Positions 1 through 5,510 of a DNA stretch of 10,139 nt are shown piece by piece (position 1 is the first letter of the stretch; each line of letters begins with the position of its first letter). This stretch comes from Ardenticatenia bacterium (GTDB taxonomy: Bacteria; Chloroflexota; Anaerolineae; Aggregatilineales; Aggregatilineaceae): contig JALSSH010000382.1 of assembly GCA_026984385.1 (NCBI GenBank), positions 1 to 10,139 of the forward strand. The letters are read 5' to 3'. Under the pieces are notes generated by a model. The model was not told where the DNA came from, ran no database searches, and saw nothing but the letters and a program-made list of their open reading frames with translations. Made by a program: the position numbers and the translations under genes.

Positions 1-213
1 GGTTTCCGCGTGGAGCAGCGGGCGATGGGCTGGTGGGGCGGTTGTGTCTTGGTGATGGAAACCGTCGCAGACGGTACGCTGGAGCTGTTACCCGCAGGCC
101 GCGAATGCTACCACCGCGCGGCCTTGCCCGCTTTGCTCTTGCGGCTCAATGAGCAACTCGCGCTGATGGAGAGCGAATGGCAGCGGCAACATGAAGGGCT
201 GGAGGAAACGTGA
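1..213 (+). CDS. C-terminal fragment of an unrecognised protein
   Basis: The frame is open from the first base of the window to a TGA at 211-213, giving 70 residues, so the gene almost certainly begins upstream. A GTG at 10 has no ribosome binding site before it and is not a convincing start. The visible part has a short hydrophobic, Trp/Gly-rich stretch (MGWWGGCVLVMET) that looks like a beta-hairpin core, then a helical tail rich in Leu, Glu and Gln (ALLLRLNEQLALMESEWQRQ). I do not recognise the family. Its stop overlaps the start of the RNA methyltransferase gene by one base (TGATG), so the two are probably co-transcribed and translationally coupled. The coding call rests on that overlap and on the SD site embedded in its last codons. 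The function is unknown. Confidence 0.6.
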   Translation, partial: GFRVEQRAMGWWGGCVLVMETVADGTLELLPAGRECYHRAALPALLLRLNEQLALMESEWQRQHEGLEET

Positions 214-998
214 TGAGCGTGATCACCAGTCCGCAAAACGAGCGCGTCAAGCTGGTGCGCAAGCTCCAAACACAAGCCAAAGCGCGCCGCAAACAGCGGC
301 AGTTGGTGGTAGAAGGCGTGCGTTTGCTGGACGATGTGCTGGCTTCCGGCACACGACCGGATTTCGTCTTTTTCACCGAGGACGCCCTGATCGCGCATCC
401 GCCGCTCGGCGACCTGATCGCATGGTTGGAAGCAGCAGGCGAACGATGCCGACCCGTGACGCCGGAGTTGATGGAGCTGATGAGCGACACCCAAACACCC
501 CAGGGCATCCTGGCCGTTGTGCCCTGGCCGGAGCACCCCGAGCCGAAACGTCCCGATCTGGTGTTGGTGATCGACGGTTGGCGCGACCCGGGCAACCTGG
601 GGACAGCGCTCCGCACGGCGGCGGCGGCGGGCGTGCCACTGGTGGCCCTGGCGCGCGGGACGGTAGACGTTTTTAACCCGAAAACCTTGCGCGCGGGCAT
701 GGGAGCGCATTTCCGCGTGCCGCTAGTGCGCCTGGATTGGGGTGATTTGCAAGCGCGCTTCCCCGAACACCGCGTCTACTTGGCCGATATGAGCGGTCAA
801 ACGCCTTACGACAAGGCCGACTGGTCACAGCCCGCGCTGTTGATGGTGGGCGAGGAGGCGCACGGCCTCAGCGAGCAAGCGCGCGCGCTGCCTCATACTG
901 CGCTTCGTATTCCGATGGTGGAAGGGGCGGAATCGCTCAACGCGGCGGTGGCGGCCAGCTTGTTGATCTACGCCGCACGCCGCCACGCTTTGCGTTGA
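213..998 (+). CDS. TrmH/SpoU-family RNA 2'-O-methyltransferase
   Basis: Predicted SPOUT-class enzyme that transfers a methyl group from S-adenosylmethionine to a ribose 2'-OH in rRNA or tRNA. The 261 residues match the family's two-part layout. The N-terminal part (about 1-100) is the substrate-binding domain seen in rRNA methylases (SPQNERVKLVRKL at 6-18, then the VVEG strand near 32-35). The rest is the knotted catalytic domain. Motif 1 is DPGNLGTALRTA at 125-136 (Asn128, Arg134). Motif 2 is VGEEAHGLS at 212-220. Motif 3 is IPMVEGAESLNAAVA at 233-247. Motif 2 has Glu at 214 where Asn is usual (GNE). The start is ATG 213 rather than GTG 210, because GGAGG at 201-205 lies 7 nt from the ATG. 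The gene overlaps the preceding stop by one base. Its stop is one base from the stop of the convergent gene. The family is secure, but the target nucleotide cannot be told from sequence. Confidence 0.93.
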   Translation: MSVITSPQNERVKLVRKLQTQAKARRKQRQLVVEGVRLLDDVLASGTRPDFVFFTEDALIAHPPLGDLIAWLEAAGERCRPVTPELMELMSDTQTPQGILAVVPWPEHPEPKRPDLVLVIDGWRDPGNLGTALRTAAAAGVPLVALARGTVDVFNPKTLRAGMGAHFRVPLVRLDWGDLQARFPEHRVYLADMSGQTPYDKADWSQPALLMVGEEAHGLSEQARALPHTALRIPMVEGAESLNAAVAASLLIYAARRHALR

Positions 999-999
999 G

Positions 1000-1422
1000 T
1001 TAGTGGGTTCGCGGCTTTTCTACCGGCGGATACCAGGGATGTCCTTCTTGCCAGGCGTGCAAGCGCCCCAACAAGTCGGTGAGCACCACTTGGCGCAGTT
1101 CGGCGTCCCAATAGGCAGAAGGCGTAGGGTGACCGCGTCGCCAAGTACGCGCCGTGCGGCGCAAATCTTCGTGGTTGCGCTCGATCTGCTCAAGCAAGTG
1201 CGTTTCTAGCGAGTCGGCGGAACGGCTATCGTTTTGCAGCATCTCCTGCAACAAATCTCGCTCGATCTGCGCGTTGCGCAGCATAGCTTGCAACCCCTCT
1301 TTTTCCAGACAGTCCCCGCACACCTCTAGCACGTTCTGCAACCGCTCGATGCGGTGTTCAGCGGCGTGCATTTGTTCGTACAGAAAGTCCTTCACTGACC
1401 TTTGTACCGCTTGTTCGGTCAT
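1000..1422 (-). CDS. Small helical (coiled-coil) protein of unknown function
   Basis: I do not recognise a family. The 140-residue product is strongly charged and predicted helical over about residues 5-92, with heptad-like Leu/Ile spacing and many Glu/Arg/Gln, consistent with a coiled coil or helical hairpin. A CGDC pair (Cys35, Cys38) sits inside the first helix and could bind metal or form a disulfide. The C-terminal part changes character: it is Trp/Pro/His-rich (TWRRGHPTPSAYW at 93-105, then EGHPWYPP at 126-133), suggesting a small folded or docking module. There is no signal peptide or membrane segment. The ATG is preceded by AGGTGG (1429-1434) at 6 nt, a good start. It is the last gene of the leftward run, but the 132-nt gap before it and a TACAAT box suggest its own promoter. 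Its stop is one base from that of the convergent methyltransferase gene. Confidence 0.8.
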   Translation of the reverse strand: MTEQAVQRSVKDFLYEQMHAAEHRIERLQNVLEVCGDCLEKEGLQAMLRNAQIERDLLQEMLQNDSRSADSLETHLLEQIERNHEDLRRTARTWRRGHPTPSAYWDAELRQVVLTDLLGRLHAWQEGHPWYPPVEKPRTH

Positions 1423-1463
1423 TGTTTACCACCTTTCATCATGCTGCTCTGCAGCCGCCTCCT

Positions 1464-1469
1464 ATTGTA
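1464..1469 (-). promoter_or_regulatory. Candidate -10 box for the coiled-coil gene
   Basis: Read on the minus strand this is TACAAT, five of six matches to the sigma-70 -10 consensus, 41 nt upstream of the ATG at 1422. A start near 1457 would leave a leader of about 35 nt holding the AGGTGG ribosome binding site. No good -35 box lies 16-19 nt upstream, so the call is tentative. Confidence 0.35.
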
Positions 1470-1493
1470 GCACCGTTCCTCCTTGATGGAGTG

Positions 1494-1506
1494 TAGGAAA
1501 TTCCTA
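1494..1506. repeat. 13-bp perfect palindrome, operator-like
   Basis: TAGGAAATTCCTA is a perfect inverted repeat (6-bp arms around a central A) in the gap between the acetyltransferase and the coiled-coil gene. It lies about 25 bp upstream of the candidate TACAAT box and overlaps a second -10-like TACACT (minus strand, 1490-1495). The position suits an operator. It has no U-run and too short a stem to be a terminator. Confidence 0.3.
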
Positions 1507-1554
1507 AAATCGCCGCTTGCGCCCCGCCGAGGGAAACCCCAAATAGCGCGCGTC

Positions 1555-2139
1555 CTATTGCTCGTAGTCCGCCAGCCATGCGTAGAGCAGCACATCTTGT
1601 AGCGAGCCGTCCACCCCGCGCATCTGACGGCGCAGACGGGCCTCCAACGTGTAACCGGCGCGCTCGGCGACGGCGGCGCTGCGCGTGTTGCGTGCCTCGC
1701 AGCGTATTTCCAACCGCTGAGCGCGGAGGTGTTCCAGCGCAAAGGCGGTGATCGCGCGTACCGCTTCGGTCATATAGCCCTGGCCGGTCAAACTGGTGCG
1801 CAGCCAATAGCCGATCTCCATGCGTGGCACGCTCCATTCCACGTTGTGAAGCCCGCTCCCGCCCACAAAAAGGCCATCTTCTTTACGAAAAAGCAGCAAC
1901 AGGAAATCTTCTCGGGTTAGCCAGCGCGCCGCCGCGCGGCGGTAAACGCCTTCGGTATCTTCGGGGCGAGGCACGGGCGTCACCCAGGGAAACCAGGGAC
2001 GCAGCTCGGCCAGTGATTCGCGGATGGCGACGTTTGCCACTGTACCATCTCCGGGGCGAGGCCCGCGAATGATCAGGCGCTCGCTCTCGAACCTATCGGG
2101 AATATCGAGCAGCAACGGATTGGGAACGGGCGAGGTCAT
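1555..2139 (-). CDS. GNAT-family N-acetyltransferase (RimJ/RimL type)
   Basis: Cytoplasmic acetyl-CoA-dependent N-acetyltransferase of 194 residues, the usual length for the RimJ/RimL-like branch that acetylates protein N-termini or small amines. The N-terminal strand is FESERLIIRGPRPGD (17-31), typical of this branch (ERLxxRxxxxxD). The acetyl-CoA motif A runs through MEIGYWLRTSLTGQGYMTEA (107-126). The pyrophosphate loop is TGQGYM (118-123), where the more usual pattern is Q/RxxGxG/A. The downstream block EARNTRSAAVAERAGY (148-163) contains the conserved Asn151, Ser154 and the C-terminal GY. The start ATG is only 9 nt from the stop of hutH, so the genes should share a transcript. A GGAG 12 nt upstream of the ATG is a weak, distant SD, so coupling to hutH translation is likely. 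The substrate cannot be inferred from sequence. Confidence 0.9.
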   Translation of the reverse strand: MTSPVPNPLLLDIPDRFESERLIIRGPRPGDGTVANVAIRESLAELRPWFPWVTPVPRPEDTEGVYRRAAARWLTREDFLLLLFRKEDGLFVGGSGLHNVEWSVPRMEIGYWLRTSLTGQGYMTEAVRAITAFALEHLRAQRLEIRCEARNTRSAAVAERAGYTLEARLRRQMRGVDGSLQDVLLYAWLADYEQ

Positions 2140-2148
2140 GGCGTTTTT

Positions 2149-3897
2149 TCACTCCACAGGCGGCGGGGAAACGGGTAGCGCGTCAAGTAACGCCCCATCC
2201 CGCACCAACGCGATCATGCGGTCGAGGTACGGCTTGAGCGCCACGTCGTGCGTCAAAGGGCGCAACGGGTGCCCGGGCACGACCTCCACCGCGCGCAGAG
2301 CCTCCAGCAGTGCCGCTGTGCCGCGTCCGAGTTGGGCTTTCGGCTCTTGCTGCAAGCGCAACTCCAACGCCTGGTACGCGCAAAGCAACTCCGCCGCTAC
2401 CACCGTTTGCACATTGGCGACCACTTGCGCGGCGGTACGCGCGGCGGTTGCGCTGAGGCTGACATGATCTTCGCGGTTGGCGCTGGTGGGGATGCTGTCC
2501 ACGCTGGCCGGATGGGCCAAAATCTTGTTTTCTGCCACCGCCGCCGCAGCCGTATACTGCACGATCATCAATCCGTTGTTGAGGCCCTCTTCTCCCGCCG
2601 AATCAGTGATCAGGAAGGGGGGCAGCCCACGATTAAGCCGCCCGTCCAGCAACAAAAACGTTCGCCGTTCGGCCACGTTTGCCACGTCTGCGATCGCCAA
2701 TTTGAGGAAGTCCAGCGCATAGCCGAGCGGTGCACCATGAAAATTGCCGCCGGAAACGGCTTTGACCTGGCGCGGCAGGTGCAGCGGGCCTTCTTCGGCC
2801 AGGAAGATGAGCGGGTTGTCGGTCACGGCGTTGATCTCGCGCGTCAGCACGCCCGCCACATAGCGCAGCGCGTCCAGCGCCGCGCCGAGCACCACCGGCG
2901 CCACCCGCAGCGAGTACGGGTCTTGGGGCGGGCCTTGTTCCGCCGGCAAGTCAAAGTGCGCGTCGCCCCGTACAAGCGTGCTGCCTTCCAGCAGCGCGTA
3001 AACGAAGGCGGCCATTTCCGCCTGGCCCGCGTGCCCGCGCACCGCGTGCAGATGCGGCAAGTAAGCGTCTCGATAGCCGCGCAGCGCTTCCATCGAAAGC
3101 GCCAGCGCCAACGCGGACGTTTGCAACGCGCGCGCCGCGTCGTGCCAGGCCAGCGCGCCGACCGCCGCCCCAACCGCTGTTCCGTTGATCAGCGCGACGC
3201 CCTCTTTGGCGCCCAATCGGATGCGCGGGATGTTGGCGGCGTTCATAGCCGCCGCGCCGTCCATCAGCTCCCCCTGGTAGTAAACCTGGCCGTTGGCGCC
3301 CGGGTGCGGTCGTTCGTCGGGAAGCGGCGCGCTGAGCACCAGCGCCAGGTGGGCCAGCGGGGCCAAATCACCGGACGCGCCGAGCGACCCCAGCGCAGGC
3401 ACGACAGGCAGCACGCCGCGATTGAGCATGGCGATCAGGGTGTTGATCACCTCGCGGCGCACCCCGCTATAGCCTTGAGCCAACGTGTTGGCGCGGATGA
3501 GCATGGCTGCGCGCACCGCGTCCGGCGGCAAGTGCGGGCCGGTGGCGACCGCGTGGCTCAGAAGCAAATTGCGGCTGAGACGGTCTGCTTCGGCACGATG
3601 GCGGAAGATCGCGCGACCGGCGTTGTCGCCAAAGCCGGTGTTCACGCCGTAGATCACCAGCGGAGGGCGTCCCTCGGCGTCGGCGGCCTCGATCTCGTCC
3701 ATCGCTCGGCGCACCCAGGCCGCGCTACGTGCCACGCGGCGTAAACGTTGCGCATAGGGGGAATTGTCGTCGGGCGGGGTAGCGGGTAACGGTTGTACCG
3801 ACGTGTTTTCTCGTGCCACACGCACCACGTCGGCCAACGAGAGCAAATCGCGCCCCAGCAGGAGCGCGCTGTCGGGATGGTGCGAAGCGAAAGGCAT
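2149..3897 (-). CDS. hutH: Histidine ammonia-lyase
   Basis: Predicted to deaminate L-histidine to trans-urocanate and ammonia, the first step of histidine catabolism, as a cytosolic homotetramer. The MIO cofactor triad Ala-Ser-Gly is at 174-176 within GSLGASGDLAPLAH. From memory, the P. putida HutH active-site residues Y53, H83, N195, Q277, Y280, R283, F329 and E414 map to Y83, H115, N238, Q325, Y328, R331, F386 and E476 here, all present. Ser-His at 114-115 is the histidine-type selectivity pair, not the His-Leu or Phe-Leu of tyrosine or phenylalanine lyases. At 582 residues it is about 70 longer than classical HutH: about 30 at the N-terminus and the rest in loops. Oddities are Arg475 where Gln is usual (SANREDHVS) and RVAPVV where RCQPQV is usual. 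The start is placed at ATG 3897; a 44-residue upstream extension in frame overlaps the methyltransferase gene and looks non-coding. No strong SD is visible. Activity on another amino acid is possible. Confidence 0.92.
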   Translation of the reverse strand: MPFASHHPDSALLLGRDLLSLADVVRVARENTSVQPLPATPPDDNSPYAQRLRRVARSAAWVRRAMDEIEAADAEGRPPLVIYGVNTGFGDNAGRAIFRHRAEADRLSRNLLLSHAVATGPHLPPDAVRAAMLIRANTLAQGYSGVRREVINTLIAMLNRGVLPVVPALGSLGASGDLAPLAHLALVLSAPLPDERPHPGANGQVYYQGELMDGAAAMNAANIPRIRLGAKEGVALINGTAVGAAVGALAWHDAARALQTSALALALSMEALRGYRDAYLPHLHAVRGHAGQAEMAAFVYALLEGSTLVRGDAHFDLPAEQGPPQDPYSLRVAPVVLGAALDALRYVAGVLTREINAVTDNPLIFLAEEGPLHLPRQVKAVSGGNFHGAPLGYALDFLKLAIADVANVAERRTFLLLDGRLNRGLPPFLITDSAGEEGLNNGLMIVQYTAAAAVAENKILAHPASVDSIPTSANREDHVSLSATAARTAAQVVANVQTVVAAELLCAYQALELRLQQEPKAQLGRGTAALLEALRAVEVVPGHPLRPLTHDVALKPYLDRMIALVRDGALLDALPVSPPPVE

Positions 3898-3952
3898 TTT
3901 ACACCGCTTTCTAAAAAATCTAGTTGTAAGAGGTCGTGTGCTCTGCCCGCGC

Positions 3953-4780
3953 TTAGCGGCGCTTGGTCGCCACCGCGAAAACCTCACGCTGGAAAAACCA
4001 ACGGAACGGCGGCCAACCGAAAAACACACGCCGTAACACGGCGAGCGGGAACGCTTCTTGGCGGTCTTGGGGCGGAGAGCCTAGCCAAACCCGTCCCCGA
4101 AAGCCCGCTTTGCGCAACGCCCACCACAAGCTGAGCGCGGATTGTTCGTTGACGTGCACATCTTGATTGTGCGCCACCAGGAACTCACGCGGGTTGGCCG
4201 GGTAGTGAGCGCCCTGGCCCATCATGCGGCGGAAAGCGCGCACCAGCGGATAGGCGTAGCGGTCGTACCAGACGTTCGGCGCGGTGTGGATAATCAGCAT
4301 CCCGTCGTCTTTGAGCACGCGCCGCGCTTCCAGCAGCGAAGCGTGCAGCTCCCAGGGGTGCAAATGCTCCACGATGTCGAACATCAACACGCGGTCAAAG
4401 GTGCGGTTCGGGAAGGGATAGCGCTTGGCGTCGGCTTGCGCCAGCCCCATATAACCCGGGACATTTTCACGGTCGCGGTTGAGCACGCCACGCGCCAACT
4501 TGATCGCGGCGTGGGCGTAGTCAAAGCCGTAAGCGTCCGCGCCGAGCAGAGCACAGCGCCGCACGATCTCCCCGCGTCCACAAGCCACATCGAGCACTTT
4601 CATCCCCGCCTCTACCGCCGCCAGCTCAAAGGCCGCCGCCAGTCGCCGCGAAAGATTTTCCCCGTCGCTTTCCAAAAAAGCCTCGTACCCTTCGCAGGCA
4701 GTGAGGAAGTATTCCTCGGTATACAGATCGGGCGGCAACGGAGCGGGTCGTTTGTCGTTCAAGGGGGTTTCTCCCTGCAT
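3953..4780 (-). CDS. Class I SAM-dependent methyltransferase
   Basis: Soluble Rossmann-fold methyltransferase of 275 residues. Motif I, the SAM-binding glycine loop, is VLDVACGRGEI (62-72). The acidic end of strand 2 that binds the SAM ribose is FDYAH (86-90). DAKRYPFPNRTFDRV (117-131) and MFDIVEHL (133-140) are the Methyltransf_11-like motifs II/III. RRVLKDDGMLIIHTAPN (153-169) is the usual strand before a late loop. The N-terminal YTEEYFLTACEGYE (20-33) resembles methyltransferases often found near surface-glycan or lipid genes, but nothing here identifies the acceptor. The annotated ATG at 4780 has no SD. A TTG at 4762 (residue 7) has GGAG at 8 nt and is a serious alternative start. A perfect TATAAT lies 31 nt upstream of the ATG. 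The hutH start follows its stop by 55 nt, so co-transcription is likely, without any functional link visible. Confidence 0.88.
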   Translation of the reverse strand: MQGETPLNDKRPAPLPPDLYTEEYFLTACEGYEAFLESDGENLSRRLAAAFELAAVEAGMKVLDVACGRGEIVRRCALLGADAYGFDYAHAAIKLARGVLNRDRENVPGYMGLAQADAKRYPFPNRTFDRVLMFDIVEHLHPWELHASLLEARRVLKDDGMLIIHTAPNVWYDRYAYPLVRAFRRMMGQGAHYPANPREFLVAHNQDVHVNEQSALSLWWALRKAGFRGRVWLGSPPQDRQEAFPLAVLRRVFFGWPPFRWFFQREVFAVATKRR

Positions 4781-4811
4781 AAGCGCATCACAACGCGGAT
4801 CGGCTGCCGCG

Positions 4812-4840
4812 ATTATACAGAGCGCGGCCCGCCCAGGCCA
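4812..4840 (-). promoter_or_regulatory. Promoter of the leftward methyltransferase-hutH run
   Basis: The minus strand reads TATAAT at 4812-4817, a perfect -10 box. Seventeen bases further upstream (4835-4840) is TGGCCT, only three of six matches to the -35 consensus. The start would be near 4805, about 25 nt before the ATG at 4780. The -10 is strong by eye and the -35 weak. Confidence 0.5.
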
Positions 4841-4847
4841 GCATCAC

Positions 4848-4873
4848 TTGAGACGGCGGCGTGTTTTGAGACG
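4848..4873. repeat. Pair of 8-bp direct repeats upstream of the methyltransferase promoter
   Basis: TTGAGACG occurs at 4848-4855 and again at 4866-4873, 18 bp start to start. CGTCTC, the inverted core, occurs at 4953-4958. The first pair lies just upstream of the leftward promoter, where an activator could bind. Two turns of DNA would be 21 bp, so the phasing is imperfect. Chance is not excluded. Confidence 0.25.
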
Positions 4874-4961
4874 CATTCCAAATTGGGCGCTTTTGCGGTC
4901 TGGGAAGGGGCGCTGTGGGAATGGAGTTTATCCCCAACGCAAAGCGCGCGCTCGTCTCGCC

Positions 4962-4978
4962 GCAAAAAGCGTTTTTGC
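4962..4978. repeat. 17-bp inverted repeat upstream of the response regulator
   Basis: GCAAAAAGCGTTTTTGC has perfect 7-bp arms (GCAAAAA/TTTTTGC) around GCG. It lies about 60-75 bp upstream of the predicted regulator transcription start, a typical place for an activator or autoregulatory site. As a terminator it would have a stem almost entirely of A-T pairs and no gene just upstream on the plus strand, so an operator is more likely. Confidence 0.35.
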
Positions 4979-5023
4979 CCCCAAATTCACATGCCAGAGC
5001 ACTATCCCAATAGGCGGGCCTTC

Positions 5024-5032
5024 TGGTACACT
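5024..5032 (+). promoter_or_regulatory. Extended -10 promoter of the response regulator
   Basis: TGG followed directly by TACACT fits an extended -10 element (TGn plus a four-of-six -10 box). No convincing -35 is present, as expected for extended -10 promoters. Transcription would begin near 5039, leaving a leader of about 17-23 nt. Confidence 0.4.
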
Positions 5033-5055
5033 GGAACAAAGCACAAGAGGGGAGA

Positions 5056-5475
5056 ATGCGTGTGGACAGCAACAAAAACACCTCTAACCCCACAATCCTT
5101 GTGGTGGACGACGACGATCTGGTGCGCGCAATGGTGGCGCATGTGTTGGAACGGCAAGGTTATCGCGTGTTGGGGGCTGCCGACGGCGCAAGCGCGTTGA
5201 CGCTTTACGTAGAGGAAAAGCCCGACTTGGTCGTGCTGGATATCGCTATGCCGCACATGAGCGGGATGGAGGTGGCCGCCCGTCTGCGGGAGATGCAACG
5301 AGAGGAAGGCCACCGCGTGCCGATCATCGTGCTGACCGCTTACGCGCGCAGCTTCTTTGGCGCGGGCGGCACCAGCGTAAACGTGGATAGCTATCTGACC
5401 AAGCCCGTTTTGCCCGAAAAGCTGTTGGCTTCCGTGCATCAGTTTTTGGGCGACGACGCTTCCCAGGAAGCATAA
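5056..5475 (+). CDS. Single-domain response regulator (CheY-like receiver)
   Basis: A phosphorylatable receiver domain with no output domain, 139 residues. The acidic pocket is VVDDDD (16-21). The phospho-acceptor is Asp62 in VVLDIAMPHMSG (59-70). The conserved Thr94 lies in IIVLTAYA (90-97) and Lys116 in YLTKPV (113-118), with the 22-residue Thr-Lys distance seen in CheY. The short N-terminal tail (1-12) and the C-terminal QFLGDDASQEA are probably disordered. Proteins of this kind work by protein-protein contact: phosphorelay intermediate, motility switch or regulator of a partner enzyme. The ATG at 5056 is close to the SD: GAGG at 5047-5050 is 5 nt away. A GTG at 5062 is 7 nt from GGAG (5051-5054) and is an equally good start. 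The sensor kinase gene converges on it from the other side with 35 nt between stops, making it the obvious candidate partner. Confidence 0.93.
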   Translation: MRVDSNKNTSNPTILVVDDDDLVRAMVAHVLERQGYRVLGAADGASALTLYVEEKPDLVVLDIAMPHMSGMEVAARLREMQREEGHRVPIIVLTAYARSFFGAGGTSVNVDSYLTKPVLPEKLLASVHQFLGDDASQEA

Positions 5476-5510
5476 CCGTTTCCGTCACGCCTGGCGCTAT
5501 GGGGCCAGTC

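Noticed and set aside
108..710. Long minus-strand open frames opposite the RNA methyltransferase
   Set aside because: Low-complexity Arg/Ala/His-rich translations with no motif; shadows of the real gene.
1419..1442. A seven-codon leader frame (MMKGGKQ) overlapping the start of the coiled-coil gene
   Set aside because: The nearest AGGAGG is 15 nt away and would lie upstream of the predicted transcription start. Its stop overlaps the next start only as a trivial ATGA.
2248..3744. A 498-codon open frame on the plus strand opposite hutH
   Set aside because: It is antisense to a gene with complete active-site motifs. Its product is Arg/His/Gln-rich with no recognisable domain, as expected for the mirror frame of GC-rich codons.
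3898..4029. A 44-residue N-terminal extension of histidine ammonia-lyase
   Set aside because: The extra residues overlap the methyltransferase coding region in another frame, are Arg/Ser/Phe-rich and do not resemble the HutH N-terminus. ATG 3897 leaves a normal 55-nt gap.
4142..5200. A 352-codon plus-strand open frame across the methyltransferase, the intergenic region and the start of the response regulator
   Set aside because: It runs antisense through one real gene and out of frame through another, and its product has no coherent domain.
5491..5508. Hairpin CTGGC/GCCAG between the convergent regulator and kinase genes
   Set aside because: The stem is only 5 bp with an 8-nt loop and no T-run on either strand, too weak to call a terminator.
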